DNA of 64,000 nucleotides, taken from the NCBI RefSeq assembly GCF_003544835.1, contig NZ_CP032099.1, positions 1,736,001 through 1,800,000 of the forward strand. The letters run 5' to 3'. The DNA comes from Aliarcobacter skirrowii CCUG 10374 (GTDB taxonomy: Bacteria; Campylobacterota; Campylobacteria; Campylobacterales; Arcobacteraceae). A model generated the notes under the pieces. That model did not search any database and was not told the DNA's origin. It was given only the letters and a program-made list of their open reading frames with translations. Shown here in pieces: positions 17,184 through 28,870 of the stretch (its first letter is position 1; each line of letters opens with the position of its first letter). Both the position numbers and the translations under genes were made by a program.

Positions 17184-18773
17184 TTGCAAAATATAGTTAA
17201 AGATTTTATTGAAAAAAATTTACAAAAAGATATTGTATTAGAGAAGCCAAAAGATAGCTCACTTGGTCATTTTGCAACACCAGTTGCATTCTCTTTAGCA
17301 AAAGAGTTAAAAAAATCTCCTATGATTTTAGCTGAAGAGTTGGCTGTAAAGTTGCAAAATCCAAATATTTTTGAAAAAGTTGAAGCTGTAAAAGGTTTTA
17401 TAAACTTTAAACTATCTAAAAAATTTATAGAAAAATTTACAAATGAAGCTTTACAAAGTGGTGAAAATTTTGCAAAAGGTGAAGCAAAAACTGAAAAGAT
17501 ACTTCTAGAGTATGTAAGTGCAAACCCAACAGGTCCTCTTCATATTGGACATGCAAGAGGGGCTGTTTTTGGAGATACTTTATATAAAGTTGGTAAATAT
17601 CTAGGCTATGAAATTACAACTGAGTATTATATAAATGACGCTGGTGCTCAAATGCAACTTCTAGGAATTAGCGTTAGTTTGGCTGCTAGAGATTTTATTT
17701 TTAATGAAACTGTAGAGTATCCAGAGAGCTACTATAGAGGTGAGTATTTAATCGAAATTGCCGAAAAAATTATAGAAAAATATGGAAAAGATATTATCTA
17801 TGATGAGAGTAGATTTGAAGAGATGGCAATTTTTGCAAAAGATATAGTAATGCAAATAATCATAAAAGATTTAGGTGATTTAGGAATAAATTTCCAAAAC
17901 TTTGTATCTGAAAAATCACTTTATAGCTCATGGGAAAATACAAAAACTGTTTTAGAAAAAAATGGTTCACTTTACACAAAAGATGAAAAAGTTTATCTAA
18001 AATCAACACAATTTGGTGATGATAGCGATAGGGTTGTTGTAAGAGAAAATGGAATTCCAACATATCTAGCTGGAGATATAATCTATCACAAAAATAAATT
18101 TGATAGAGAGTTTGACAAATATATAAATATTTGGGGAGCTGATCACCACGGATATATTACAAGAGTAAAAGCTGCTATTGAGTTTTTAGGAAATGACTCT
18201 TCTAAACTTGAAGTTATTTTATCTCAAATGGTTCAGCTACTTAAAGGTGGACAACCTTATAAAATGAGTAAAAGAGCTGGGAATGTCATATTAATGTCTG
18301 ATATAACTTCTGAGATTGGAAGTGATGCATTAAGATTTATATTCTTAACTAAAAAAAGTGATACTCACTTGGAGTTTGATATTGATATGTTAAAAAATCA
18401 AGACTCAAGTAATCCAATTTTTTATATAAACTATGCGCATGCAAGAATAAATCAAGTCTTTGTAAAATCAAATTTAAGTTTTGAAGATATAAAAGATGAG
18501 AGCTTTGAAGCTTTAAATAGTGAAGCCTTAAATTTAGTTTATGAATCACTTCTTTTAAAATCTGTTTTAGAGGATGCATTTTCTAAAAGAGATATGCAAA
18601 AAATTACTGAATACTTATACAATCTAGCTTCTAGCGTACATAAGTTTTATAATGAGCACAAAATTATTGGAAGTAGTGAAGAAAAAACTTACTTAAAAGT
18701 TCTAAGTATGGCAAAGTTAAGTCTAAAAACAGGACTTAAACTTCTTGGGATTGAAGCAAAAGAGATTATGTAA
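17184..18773 (+). CDS. argS: Arginyl-tRNA synthetase
   Basis: A 529-residue class I aminoacyl-tRNA synthetase. The N-terminal Add-1 domain recognises tRNA. The nucleotide site is ANPTGPLHIGHARGAVFGD (HIGH), KMSKRAGNVI is the KMSKS loop, and a C-terminal anticodon-binding helical domain ends the protein. TTG at 17184 is the start that gives the expected N-terminus (MQNIVKDFIEK). Only a weak AGAGAT ribosome site is present. It converges on rsfS over a symmetrical terminator. Confidence 0.95.
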   Translation: MQNIVKDFIEKNLQKDIVLEKPKDSSLGHFATPVAFSLAKELKKSPMILAEELAVKLQNPNIFEKVEAVKGFINFKLSKKFIEKFTNEALQSGENFAKGEAKTEKILLEYVSANPTGPLHIGHARGAVFGDTLYKVGKYLGYEITTEYYINDAGAQMQLLGISVSLAARDFIFNETVEYPESYYRGEYLIEIAEKIIEKYGKDIIYDESRFEEMAIFAKDIVMQIIIKDLGDLGINFQNFVSEKSLYSSWENTKTVLEKNGSLYTKDEKVYLKSTQFGDDSDRVVVRENGIPTYLAGDIIYHKNKFDREFDKYINIWGADHHGYITRVKAAIEFLGNDSSKLEVILSQMVQLLKGGQPYKMSKRAGNVILMSDITSEIGSDALRFIFLTKKSDTHLEFDIDMLKNQDSSNPIFYINYAHARINQVFVKSNLSFEDIKDESFEALNSEALNLVYESLLLKSVLEDAFSKRDMQKITEYLYNLASSVHKFYNEHKIIGSSEEKTYLKVLSMAKLSLKTGLKLLGIEAKEIM

Positions 18774-18782
18774 TCTCTTTTG
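18757..18782. terminator. Symmetrical bidirectional terminator between argS and rsfS
   Basis: A 26-base palindrome: CAAAAGAGATTA and TAATCTCTTTTG with TG at the centre. It gives A-rich 5' and U-rich 3' arms on both strands and includes the argS stop codon. It is well placed to terminate both convergent transcripts. Confidence 0.75.
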
Positions 18783-18789
18783 TTAAGAA

Positions 18790-19116
18790 TCAGTTTTTAG
18801 GCTTTGCAAAGCTTTCTAAAAAATCTTCTAAGTTATATTTTTCTCTATATTTTTCACTCATTAAATGAATAAAAATATCTCCTAAATCAATAACAGTCCA
18901 ATTCTCATCTTCATCAACTCTTAAAAACTCTTCACCTTTTGGTTTTAAATCTGTTTTTAAATAATCCAAAAGTGCAGCACCATGCTTTGGATTTAAAGTT
19001 GTAGCAATTACAACATAATCAACTAAATACTCTTTTGATTTTAAATCAAAAAGTTCAACATCAACAGCTTTTTTATCTTCTAAAATAGCTTTTATATTCT
19101 CTACTCTATTTTTCAA
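18790..19116 (-). CDS. rsfS: Ribosomal silencing factor RsfS
   Basis: A 108-residue RsfS/Iojap protein that binds ribosomal protein uL14 and blocks subunit joining under starvation. Motifs are DVELFDLKSK, DYVVIATTLNPKHGAALLDYL and WTVIDLGDIFIHLMSEKYREKYNLEDF. The TTG start overlaps nadD by 11 bases, with AAGGAAAAAA as ribosome site. The nadD-rsfS pairing is widespread in bacteria. Confidence 0.94.
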   Translation of the reverse strand: MKNRVENIKAILEDKKAVDVELFDLKSKEYLVDYVVIATTLNPKHGAALLDYLKTDLKPKGEEFLRVDEDENWTVIDLGDIFIHLMSEKYREKYNLEDFLESFAKPKN

Positions 19117-19654
19117 TTTTTTCCTTTTTTAAGTTTTTTAAATCTTCCCAAATAACTTTTGGAACATAGTTTAAATCTAATTTTTCACGCAGTCTTGTAG
19201 AGCTAATATCTATATTTATATCAAGAGTTTTAAACTCACTTGATAATAGATTATATCCAGCTCTTTTAGCCACAACAAACTCTAAATTCTCTCTTAGCTC
19301 ATCAATATTGTGCCATCTATAAAGAGATTTTAGGTTATCTTCACCTATTATGAAGTAGATTTTGCTAGGATTTAATAAACTTTTAATATATCTAATAGTC
19401 TCATAAGTGTAGCTTAGTTTTTTTTGCTTAATCTCATAATCACAAACCTCAACCCTTTTATCATCTTCAAAAACTTTTTTTAAAAGCTTGAATCTAATCT
19501 CTGGCTCAAATAAAAAATCTTTTTTAAATGGATTTAGATAAGTTGGAACTATGATTAATTTATCAATATCTAAAACTTCTAGTGCAGTCTTAACTATCTT
19601 TTCATGTGCTAAATGTATTGGGTCAAAACTACCACCAAAAATTGCAATTTTCAA
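19106..19654 (-). CDS. nadD: Nicotinate-nucleotide adenylyltransferase
   Basis: A 182-residue nucleotidyltransferase that makes deamido-NAD from nicotinate mononucleotide. Signature motifs are FGGSFDPIHLAHEKIV (the HXGH-type ATP site, here HLAH), PTYLNPFKK, FIIGEDNLKSLYRWH and C-terminal ISSTRLRE. It is divergent from gapA, and overlaps rsfS at its 3' end. Confidence 0.95.
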   Translation of the reverse strand: MKIAIFGGSFDPIHLAHEKIVKTALEVLDIDKLIIVPTYLNPFKKDFLFEPEIRFKLLKKVFEDDKRVEVCDYEIKQKKLSYTYETIRYIKSLLNPSKIYFIIGEDNLKSLYRWHNIDELRENLEFVVAKRAGYNLLSSEFKTLDINIDISSTRLREKLDLNYVPKVIWEDLKNLKKEKIEK

Positions 19655-19744
19655 AAAAAACTTACCTCAATTTATGAATTAAATTATATTATAGCAATTT
19701 TTCGATAAAATATTTGCTATTTAGAATTTTTATAAAGGGATTAG

Positions 19745-20743
19745 ATGGCTATTAAAGTTGCAATAAATGGATTTGGAAGAATAGGAAGATGTGTGGCTAG
19801 AATTATTGCCAACAGAGATGATGTTGAACTGGTTGCTATTAATGATACTGCTGAAGCTTCAATGCTTGAGTATATTACAAAATATGATACTGTTCATGGA
19901 ACTTTTAATGGTGATGTTAAAGTTGAGAATGGTTTCCTAAAAATGGGGAAAATTAATGCAAAACTATACTCAACTAGAGATGCAAATGAGCTAACATTTA
20001 CTAAAGATTGTGGTGCAGAGATTGTTTTAGAGTGTACAGGTGCATATTTAACTCAAGATAAATGCCAAGTTCATATAAAAAATGGTGCTAAAAAAGTTGT
20101 TATGAGTGCACCTGCAAAAGATGATACAAAAACTTATGTTATGGGTGTAAACGAGTCAACTTATGGTGGTGAAAATATAGTTTCAAATGCATCTTGTACT
20201 ACAAACTGCCTTGGACCAATAGCTAAAATTATAGATGATGCTTTTGGAATTGAAAAAGGTTTAATGACAACTATTCACTCATATACAAATGACCAAAATA
20301 TATTAGATGTAAAACACAAATCTGATAAAAGAAGAGCAAGAGCTGGTGCACAAAATATGATTCCTACAAGCACAGGTGCAGCTAAAGCTATGCGACTTAT
20401 TATGCCTCAACTTGATGGAAAACTTCATGGTCAAAGCGTAAGAGTTCCAACTCCAAATGTATCTATGGTAGATGTAAACTTTGTAATCAAAAAAGATACT
20501 ACAAAAGATGAGATAAATGCTTTATTTACTCAAAAATCAAAAGAGTTAGCTGGTATTGTTGCAGTTGATAATGAAATGCTTGTATCAAGTGATTTAATAG
20601 GAAATACAAACTCTACAATTATTGCTACTGATTTAACTCAAGTTATTGGTGGAAATATGATAAAAGTTATGAGCTGGTATGACAATGAGTGGGGATATTC
20701 TGCTAGACTTGTAGATTTAGCTGTTTATATATCGAAAAAATAA
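19745..20743 (+). CDS. gapA: Glyceraldehyde-3-phosphate dehydrogenase
   Basis: A 332-residue NAD-dependent GAPDH. NAD-binding [11 protein letters not shown] is at the N-terminus, the catalytic Cys is in [11 protein letters not shown], and [14 protein letters not shown] is at the C-terminus. It opens a gapA-pgk-tpiA-fabI run with 0-8 base gaps, consistent with one mRNA. An AAAGGGATT ribosome site precedes ATG. In organisms of this group, which often lack phosphofructokinase, these genes usually serve gluconeogenesis; that is background knowledge, not seen here. Confidence 0.97.
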   Translation: MAIKVAINGFGRIGRCVARIIANRDDVELVAINDTAEASMLEYITKYDTVHGTFNGDVKVENGFLKMGKINAKLYSTRDANELTFTKDCGAEIVLECTGAYLTQDKCQVHIKNGAKKVVMSAPAKDDTKTYVMGVNESTYGGENIVSNASCTTNCLGPIAKIIDDAFGIEKGLMTTIHSYTNDQNILDVKHKSDKRRARAGAQNMIPTSTGAAKAMRLIMPQLDGKLHGQSVRVPTPNVSMVDVNFVIKKDTTKDEINALFTQKSKELAGIVAVDNEMLVSSDLIGNTNSTIIATDLTQVIGGNMIKVMSWYDNEWGYSARLVDLAVYISKK

Positions 20744-20751
20744 GGGATAAA

Positions 20752-21954
20752 ATGAAGTTACAAGAGATTAAAAATATAGATATTGCTGGTAAAAAAGTTT
20801 TTATTAGATGTGACTTTAATGTTCCAGTTGATGAGTACAATAACATTACAGATGATAGAAGAATTAGAAGTGCTTTAAATACAATTAGATATTGTATTGA
20901 TAATGATTGCTCTGTTATATTAGCTAGCCACTTTGGAAGACCAAAAGGTGGTTTTGAAGAGAAATACTCACTAGCACCAATTGCAAAAAGATTACATATT
21001 TTATTAAAGCAAGAGATAAAATTAGCTCCAAATGTAGTTTGTGAAAAAACTCTACAAATGGCAAAAGAGTTAAAATCTGGTGAAATAATGCTTTTAGAGA
21101 ATATGAGATTTGAAGCTGGTGAAACAAAAAATGATGAAGAGTTAAGTAAAAAATTAGCTTCAATGGCTGATGTTTATGTAAATGATGCTTTTGGAGTATC
21201 TCACAGAGCTCACTCATCTGTTGAAGGTATTGCAAAATATTTTGATATAAATCATAAAGCTGCTGGATTTTTACTTGCAAAAGAGATTAAATTTTTCCAC
21301 CATATTGTTGAAAATCCTAAAAGACCATTTGTATCAATAGTTGGAGGATCAAAAGTATCTGGAAAACTTGAAGCACTTTATAACCTTGTTCCAAAAGTTG
21401 ATAAAATTGTAATTGGTGGCGGAATGGCATTTACATTCTTAAAAGCTTTAGGATATGAAATTGGAAAATCACTTGTTGAAGAGGATTTAATTCCTGAAGC
21501 CTTAAAAATTATGGAATTAGCAAAACAAAAAGATACAAAACTATATCTTCCTGTTGATATTGTTGTTGCTGAAGCTTTTGATGCTGAAGCTATTGCTAAA
21601 ATTGTTCCAGTTCAAGAGATACCAAAATCTTGGATAGGGCTTGATATAGGACCAGCAACTGCCTTATTATTTAGTGAAGTTTTAAATGATGCAAATACTA
21701 TTTTATGGAACGGTCCAATGGGTGTTTATGAGATGGAAAAATTTGCAAAAGGTAGTACAAAAATATCTCACGCAGTAGCAAGTTCATATGCAACAACTGT
21801 TGTTGGTGGTGGAGATACAGCTGATTTAGTAAGAATTACTGGTGATGAAGATGATATGACATTTATAAGCACTGGTGGTGGAGCATCTTTAGAGTTAATT
21901 GAAGGAAAAATTCTTCCTGGAGTTAAAGCTTTAGTTATTGAGGATGATAAATAA
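20752..21954 (+). CDS. pgk: Phosphoglycerate kinase
   Basis: A 400-residue enzyme interconverting 1,3-bisphosphoglycerate/ADP and 3-phosphoglycerate/ATP. Motifs are [48 protein letters not shown] and the nucleotide-site [11 protein letters not shown] and [12 protein letters not shown]. It is translationally adjacent to tpiA: its TAA is immediately followed by the tpiA ATG. Confidence 0.97.
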   Translation: MKLQEIKNIDIAGKKVFIRCDFNVPVDEYNNITDDRRIRSALNTIRYCIDNDCSVILASHFGRPKGGFEEKYSLAPIAKRLHILLKQEIKLAPNVVCEKTLQMAKELKSGEIMLLENMRFEAGETKNDEELSKKLASMADVYVNDAFGVSHRAHSSVEGIAKYFDINHKAAGFLLAKEIKFFHHIVENPKRPFVSIVGGSKVSGKLEALYNLVPKVDKIVIGGGMAFTFLKALGYEIGKSLVEEDLIPEALKIMELAKQKDTKLYLPVDIVVAEAFDAEAIAKIVPVQEIPKSWIGLDIGPATALLFSEVLNDANTILWNGPMGVYEMEKFAKGSTKISHAVASSYATTVVGGGDTADLVRITGDEDDMTFISTGGGASLELIEGKILPGVKALVIEDDK

Positions 21955-23489
<1,535 letters not shown>

Positions 23490-23513
23490 ATATAAACTTT
23501 AATTAGGAGAATT

Positions 23514-24722
23514 ATGAATATAGATTTTAAAACACTTGCACAAAAATATCAAACACCATATTATGTATATGATTTTGATTACATTAAAAAACAGTATACT
23601 GAGCTTAAAGAGTCATTTAGAGCAAGAAAATCTCTAATTGCATATGCAGTTAAAGCAAACTCGAATTTAAGTGTAATACAACATCTTGCAAACTTAGGAG
23701 CAGGAGCTGATTGTGTTAGTATTGGAGAGGTAAAAAGAGCTTTAAAAGTTGGAATTCCTTCATATAAAATTATCTTCTCAGGTGTTGGGAAAAGTGATGA
23801 AGAGATTAAAGAGGCTTTAACTTTAGATATTTTACTTATAAATGTAGAGAGTGCTGCTGAGTTGAACAAAGTTGAAACAATAGCAAAAGAGTTAAACAAA
23901 GTTGCAAGAATCTCTATAAGAGTAAATCCAAATATTGACCCACAAACTCATCCATATATCTCAACAGGACTACATGAAAATAAGTTCGGAGTAGATATTG
24001 ATACAGCAAAAAGAATGTATATTCAGTGTAAAAATAGTGATTTTTTAGAACCAACTGGAATTCACTGTCATATTGGATCGCAACTTACTCAACTTCAACC
24101 AATTAAAGATGCTGTTAAAATTGTGGCTGACTTAGTAAGAAACTTAAAAGCTATAAAAATTGAACTATCATTTATGGATGTTGGTGGTGGTTTAGGAATT
24201 ATCTATGATGAAGAGAAATTAATTGATACATATGAGTATGCACAATCAATTTTAGACTCTATGTTTGGTCTTGATTTAACTGTTATTTGTGAACCAGGAA
24301 GATTTATTGTTGGAAACTCTGGATATTTTGTAACAAAAGTTTTATATGAAAAAATAAACGGAAATAAGAGATTTGTTATTGTTGATGGAGCTATGAATGA
24401 TTTAATAAGACCTGCTTTATATAATGCTTATCATAAAATTGAAGTTTTAAATGATAATAAAAACTTCTCAAATTGTAACCTTGTAGGACCTGTTTGTGAA
24501 AGTGGAGATTTTTTTGCAAAAAATATAGATTTACAAGAGACACAAAGTGATGATTTAGTGGTAATTCACAGTGCTGGAGCCTATGGATTTACAATGTCTA
24601 GTAACTACAATACAAGAGGAAGAGTTGCAGAGATTGCAGTTGAAAATGGTGTTGATAGATTAATTAGAAGAAGAGAAAAATTTGAAGATTTAATTGCTTT
24701 AGAAGAAGAGTTTATAAAATAA
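23514..24722 (+). CDS. lysA: Diaminopimelate decarboxylase
   Basis: A 402-residue PLP enzyme of the alanine-racemase fold making lysine from meso-DAP. PLP Lys lies in AYAVKANSN. Substrate/PLP motifs HCHIGSQ, MDVGGGLGI, CEPGRFIVGNSG and the catalytic Cys in GPVCESGDFF are all present. An AGGAG ribosome site is well spaced. It starts a lysA-pheA-hisC-dxs run with small gaps. Confidence 0.96.
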   Translation: MNIDFKTLAQKYQTPYYVYDFDYIKKQYTELKESFRARKSLIAYAVKANSNLSVIQHLANLGAGADCVSIGEVKRALKVGIPSYKIIFSGVGKSDEEIKEALTLDILLINVESAAELNKVETIAKELNKVARISIRVNPNIDPQTHPYISTGLHENKFGVDIDTAKRMYIQCKNSDFLEPTGIHCHIGSQLTQLQPIKDAVKIVADLVRNLKAIKIELSFMDVGGGLGIIYDEEKLIDTYEYAQSILDSMFGLDLTVICEPGRFIVGNSGYFVTKVLYEKINGNKRFVIVDGAMNDLIRPALYNAYHKIEVLNDNKNFSNCNLVGPVCESGDFFAKNIDLQETQSDDLVVIHSAGAYGFTMSSNYNTRGRVAEIAVENGVDRLIRRREKFEDLIALEEEFIK

Positions 24723-24731
24723 GGATTTTGA

Positions 24732-25814
24732 ATGGCAAGTTGTGAAGATGGCTTACTTGAATTAAGAAATAAGCTTGATAATATTGATAATAGACTTCTT
24801 GAGCTTTTAGATGAAAGAATGCAGCTAGTTCATAAAGTTGGGGCTTTAAAAGCAAAAAGTGGTGGTGCAATATATAGACCTGATAGAGAGAAGGCTATTA
24901 TTGATAGACTTGATAAAATTAATAAAGAAAAAAATGGTCTTTTAAATAGAAGTGCTATTGAAGCTCTGTTTTTAGAAATCTTTGCAATATCAAGAAATAT
25001 TGAACTACCAGAAAATATTGGCTATTTAGGTCCTCAAGGAAGCTTTACACATCAAGCAGCTGAGAGTAGATTTGGAGCTATGAGCTCTTATGTATCTATT
25101 AGCTCAATTTTGGGAATTTTTAAAGAGTTAGAGTCAAAAAAGATAAAATTTGGTGTTGTACCAATTGAAAACTCTTCAAATGGAATTGTAAATGACACAA
25201 TAAATGGATTTACAAATTTTAACTCAAAAATAGTTGCTGAAGTTGTATTAAATATTCATCACACACTTGCAACAACTTGTGATAAAATAAGCGATATAAA
25301 AAAAATATATTCAAAAGATATAGCATTTGATCAATGTAGAAAATTTTTAAATAATTTTGGACTAAATGAAGTTGAATTAATTCCAGTTGAATCAACAACA
25401 AAAGCTGCAAAATTAGCAGCAATTGAAGCAAATAGTGCAGCAATATGTTCTCATGTTGCAGCAAAACTTTATAATCTTCCAATCTTATTTGAAAATATTG
25501 AAGATAAAGATAACAATAAAACAAGATTCTTCATATTAAGTGATTTTGAAAATTCTCAAAGTGGAAATGACAAAACATCTATTTTGGTAAATCTTCCAGA
25601 TACTCAAGGAGCACTTGTAAAATTTCTAAATGATTTTAACGATGCTGGAATAAATTTAACAAAAATAAAATCTCATATTGTTGAAGGAATATCTATATTT
25701 TTTATAGATTTTGATGGACATAAAGATGATGAAAATGTTAAAGAGGTTTTAGATAAACATAAGAGTAGTATAAAGGTTTTAGGCTCTTATGTAAAAGAGA
25801 TAAAAGATATATAA
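24732..25814 (+). CDS. pheA: Bifunctional chorismate mutase/prephenate dehydratase
   Basis: A 360-residue P-protein for phenylalanine synthesis. The N-terminal AroQ chorismate mutase (about 1-90) carries LRNKLDNIDNRLLELL and RMQLVHKVGALK. The prephenate dehydratase domain (about 93-275) carries GYLGPQGSFTHQAA, VPIENSSNGIVNDT and NKTRFFIL. A C-terminal ACT domain (about 285-360, DTQGALVKFLNDFNDAGINL) is the usual Phe feedback site. It follows lysA by nine bases. Confidence 0.96.
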   Translation: MASCEDGLLELRNKLDNIDNRLLELLDERMQLVHKVGALKAKSGGAIYRPDREKAIIDRLDKINKEKNGLLNRSAIEALFLEIFAISRNIELPENIGYLGPQGSFTHQAAESRFGAMSSYVSISSILGIFKELESKKIKFGVVPIENSSNGIVNDTINGFTNFNSKIVAEVVLNIHHTLATTCDKISDIKKIYSKDIAFDQCRKFLNNFGLNEVELIPVESTTKAAKLAAIEANSAAICSHVAAKLYNLPILFENIEDKDNNKTRFFILSDFENSQSGNDKTSILVNLPDTQGALVKFLNDFNDAGINLTKIKSHIVEGISIFFIDFDGHKDDENVKEVLDKHKSSIKVLGSYVKEIKDI

Positions 25815-25832
25815 ATTAAGCAAGGAGCTAAA

Positions 25833-26936
25833 ATGAAATTTAATAAAGTGTTGAAGAATTTATCAACTTATGAGGCTGGAAAACCAATTGAGTTAGTTGT
25901 AAGAGAGTATGGAATTAATCAAAAAGATGTTGTAAAACTTGCATCAAATGAGAATCCTTATGGGACAAGCCCAAAAGTTGTTGCAAAAATTGAAAGTCTT
26001 GCAAAAAATATGTACTTATATCCAGATGACTCTATGTTTGAATTAAAAGAGGCTTTGGCAAATAAGTTCAATCTTAATAGCAAAAATGTAATTATTGGTT
26101 CTGGAAGTGATCAAATTTTAGAGTTTGCAGTTCATGCAAAATGTAAAAAGAATTCAAAAGTTTTAATGGCTCAAACAACATTTGCTATGTATGAAATATA
26201 TTCAAAACAAGTTGGTGCAAAGATTATCAAAACAAAATCTTCTCAACACAACTTAAAAGAGTTTAGTAAACTTTATAAAAAACATGGAGCTGATGTAATT
26301 TTTCTTTGTCTTCCAAACAATCCATTAGGGGAGTGTTTAGATAAAGATGAAGTTTATGAATTTTTAGAAACTATTGATAAAAACACATTAGTTGTAGTTG
26401 ATGGTGCATATCAAGAGTATGCTAGTTTTAAAGATGAGAAAAAAAGAATCTCTCCAAAAGATTTAATAGAAAAATTTCCAAATGCAATCTATCTTGGAAC
26501 TTTCTCAAAAGCTTATGCTCTTGGAGGAATGAGAGTTGGTTATGGTTTAGCAAATGAGGATATTATTTCAACTTTTTATAAAATAAGAGCTCCTTTTAAT
26601 ATTACAACTTTAAGCTTAGCAGCAGCTATTGAAGCTTTAAAAGATCAAGAGTTTGTAGATGATTGTATTGAAAAAAACTTTAAACAGATGAAAAGATATG
26701 AAAAATATTGCCAAGACAATGGTTTTGAATATATACCTTCATATACAAACTTCATTACGATTTTATTCAAAAACTTTATTTCAAAAGAGATTGCTCAAAA
26801 ACTTTTAGAAAGAGGGATGATTATTAGAGATTTAACAGGTTATGGTCTAAATGCAATTAGAGTTACAATTGGTACTCAAGCACAAAATACTAAGTTTTTT
26901 AAACTGCTGACTGAAGTTTTAGAAGAGTTAAAATAG
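25833..26936 (+). CDS. hisC: Histidinol-phosphate aminotransferase
   Basis: A 367-residue fold-type I PLP aminotransferase of histidine synthesis, possibly also acting on aromatic keto acids given its place next to pheA. Motifs are [32 protein letters not shown] and the PLP Lys in [18 protein letters not shown]. The ribosome site is AAGGAG. It is followed seven bases later by dxs. Confidence 0.95.
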   Translation: MKFNKVLKNLSTYEAGKPIELVVREYGINQKDVVKLASNENPYGTSPKVVAKIESLAKNMYLYPDDSMFELKEALANKFNLNSKNVIIGSGSDQILEFAVHAKCKKNSKVLMAQTTFAMYEIYSKQVGAKIIKTKSSQHNLKEFSKLYKKHGADVIFLCLPNNPLGECLDKDEVYEFLETIDKNTLVVVDGAYQEYASFKDEKKRISPKDLIEKFPNAIYLGTFSKAYALGGMRVGYGLANEDIISTFYKIRAPFNITTLSLAAAIEALKDQEFVDDCIEKNFKQMKRYEKYCQDNGFEYIPSYTNFITILFKNFISKEIAQKLLERGMIIRDLTGYGLNAIRVTIGTQAQNTKFFKLLTEVLEELK

Positions 26937-26943
26937 ATTTAAA

Positions 26944-28749
26944 ATGCAAATAAAAGATAAATCAATCGAAGAGTTAAAAGAGCTATCTTGCAAAATAAGA
27001 GAGCGAATAATTGATGTAGTATCAAGAAAAGGTGGGCACTTCTCATCAACACTTGGTGCTGTTGAATTAACTATTGGAATGCACAAAGTTTTTGATGTAA
27101 ATAGTGATCCATTTATATTTGATGTTTCTCATCAATGTTATCCTCACAAACTTTTAACTTCTAGATGGGATGAGTTTGAAACAATTAGACAATTTGGTGG
27201 ATTAAGTGGCTTTACAAAACCAAATGAGAGCTCTGCTGATTACTTTGTAGCTGGTCATAGTTCAACTTCTATCTCACTTGCAGTTGGTGCAGCAAAAGCT
27301 ATAAAACTAAAAGGTGAAAATAGAGTTCCAGTTGTTATGATTGGAGATGGCTCTATGAGCGCTGGAATGGTTTATGAAGCTCTAAACGAATTAGGAGATT
27401 TAAAACTTCCAGTTGTAATAATTTTAAATGACAATGAAATGAGTATTGCAAAACCAATTGGTGCAATTTCAAAATATCTATCAAAAATATTAGCTGGAAA
27501 AACTTATCAAAGTTTTAAAGCAACAGTTGATAAGTTTATACGAAACAATATGCCAGAAGGTACAACTTATTTAGCAAAAAGAATTGAGAGCTCAATTAAA
27601 CTAATAACTCCTGGTATTTTATTTGAAGAGATGGGAATTGATTATATAGGTCCAATTGATGGACATGATATAAAAGAGATTATAGAGACTTTAGAAATAG
27701 CTAAATCTATGAATAAACCAGTAATTGTTCACGCAAGAACTGTAAAAGGAAAAGGTTATAAAATTGCTGAAGGACAACATGAAAAGTGGCATGGAGTTGG
27801 TCCTTTTAATGTTGAAGATGGAGAGTTTATCAAAAAAAGTACACAAATAAGTGCAACTGAAGTATTTTCTAACTCTTTATTAAATTTAGCAAAAAAATAT
27901 GAAAATATTGTTGGTGTAACTGCCGCCATGCCAAGTGGAACTGGAATGGATAAATTAATGAAAGAGTTTCCTTCTCGTTTTTGGGATGTAGCAATTGCTG
28001 AACAACATGCAGTTACTTCAATGGCAGCTATGGCAAAAGAGGGATTTAAACCTTTTGTTACAATCTACTCTACATTTTTACAAAGAGGTTTTGATCAGAT
28101 AATTCATGATGTTTGTATTATGAATCTGCCTGTTGTTTTTGCAATGGATAGAGCTGGAATTGTTGGAAATGATGGTGAGACTCATCAAGGAGCTTTTGAT
28201 ATTAGTTTTTTAAGATTTATTCCAAATATGATTTTATTTGCTCCAAGAGATAACGAAACATTGGAACTATCTTTAGAGTTTGCCTATGCTTTAAATAGTC
28301 CTTGTGCAATTAGATATCCAAGAGGTTCATTTAAAGATTTAGAGTACAAAGCTTCTAAATTTGAGTTAGGAAAAGCAGAACTACTTAAAAATGGAACTTC
28401 AAATAAGCTTTTCATTGGATATGGAAGTGGTGTATCAAAAGCCATTGAAGTTGAACAGCTTCATAGTGAAGATATAGCAATATTAGATTTAAGATTTATA
28501 AAACCAATAGATAAAAATATCTTAAAAGATTTATCAAAAAAATATGACTCTTGGTATGTTTTTAGTGATTCACAAAAACAAAGCGGTGTAGCAAGTGCTA
28601 TTTTAGAGGCTTTAAATGAAGAGAATATAAAAAATATCTCTTTAAAATCATTTGAATTTGAAGATAATTTTATAGAACACGGCGACACTAAGCTTGTTGA
28701 AGACTCTTTAGGTCTTCTTCCAAAACAGTTAGTTGAAAAGATAAAATAG
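26944..28749 (+). CDS. dxs: 1-deoxy-D-xylulose-5-phosphate synthase
   Basis: A 601-residue TPP-dependent transketolase-like enzyme that starts the MEP isoprenoid pathway. Motifs include FDVSHQCYPHKLLT, the TPP site GDGSMSAGMVYEAL with DNEMSI, the IDGHD loop, and the C-terminal half with EQHAVTSMAAMA, DRAGIVGNDGETHQGAFD and RYPRGS. A hairpin overlaps its stop codon, marking the end of the lysA-dxs unit. I recall fliFGH lying between hisC and dxs in Campylobacter jejuni; they are absent here. Confidence 0.96.
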   Translation: MQIKDKSIEELKELSCKIRERIIDVVSRKGGHFSSTLGAVELTIGMHKVFDVNSDPFIFDVSHQCYPHKLLTSRWDEFETIRQFGGLSGFTKPNESSADYFVAGHSSTSISLAVGAAKAIKLKGENRVPVVMIGDGSMSAGMVYEALNELGDLKLPVVIILNDNEMSIAKPIGAISKYLSKILAGKTYQSFKATVDKFIRNNMPEGTTYLAKRIESSIKLITPGILFEEMGIDYIGPIDGHDIKEIIETLEIAKSMNKPVIVHARTVKGKGYKIAEGQHEKWHGVGPFNVEDGEFIKKSTQISATEVFSNSLLNLAKKYENIVGVTAAMPSGTGMDKLMKEFPSRFWDVAIAEQHAVTSMAAMAKEGFKPFVTIYSTFLQRGFDQIIHDVCIMNLPVVFAMDRAGIVGNDGETHQGAFDISFLRFIPNMILFAPRDNETLELSLEFAYALNSPCAIRYPRGSFKDLEYKASKFELGKAELLKNGTSNKLFIGYGSGVSKAIEVEQLHSEDIAILDLRFIKPIDKNILKDLSKKYDSWYVFSDSQKQSGVASAILEALNEENIKNISLKSFEFEDNFIEHGDTKLVEDSLGLLPKQLVEKIK

Positions 28750-28771
28750 GATATTTTATCTCCTATTTTAT
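28741..28771 (+). terminator. Terminator at the end of dxs
   Basis: ATAAAATAGGA / TCCTATTTTAT make an 11-bp stem around a nine-base loop, starting just before the dxs stop codon. The following sequence is A-rich rather than a clean T-run. It separates the long biosynthetic run from the peroxidase gene. Confidence 0.6.
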
Positions 28772-28781
28772 AAGTAAAAAT

Positions 28782-28787
28782 TATAAT
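28782..28787 (+). promoter_or_regulatory. Possible -10 box for the cytochrome c peroxidase gene
   Basis: TATAAT 83 bases before the start codon, leaving a leader of about 75 bases that contains a 7-3-7 inverted repeat. Other AT-rich hexamers nearby could serve equally, so this is weak. Confidence 0.3.
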
Positions 28788-28838
28788 ATTGTTTATAAAA
28801 ATAGATAAAACTAAGCTCTAATTAATAAAAATTTTCCT

Positions 28839-28855
28839 ATGATTTCTTAAATCAT
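28839..28855 (+). promoter_or_regulatory. Inverted repeat upstream of the peroxidase gene (possible operator)
   Basis: ATGATTT-CTT-AAATCAT, a perfect 7-bp inverted repeat, ends five bases before the AGGAGG ribosome site. It could be a regulator site or a leader hairpin that controls translation. It does not fit the FNR consensus spacing. Confidence 0.45.
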
Positions 28856-28870
28856 TTAGGAGGATTTTAT

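Noticed and set aside
20924-21280. Reverse ORF inside pgk
   Set aside because: Antisense shadow without start signals; the product is low-complexity Leu/His/Gln.
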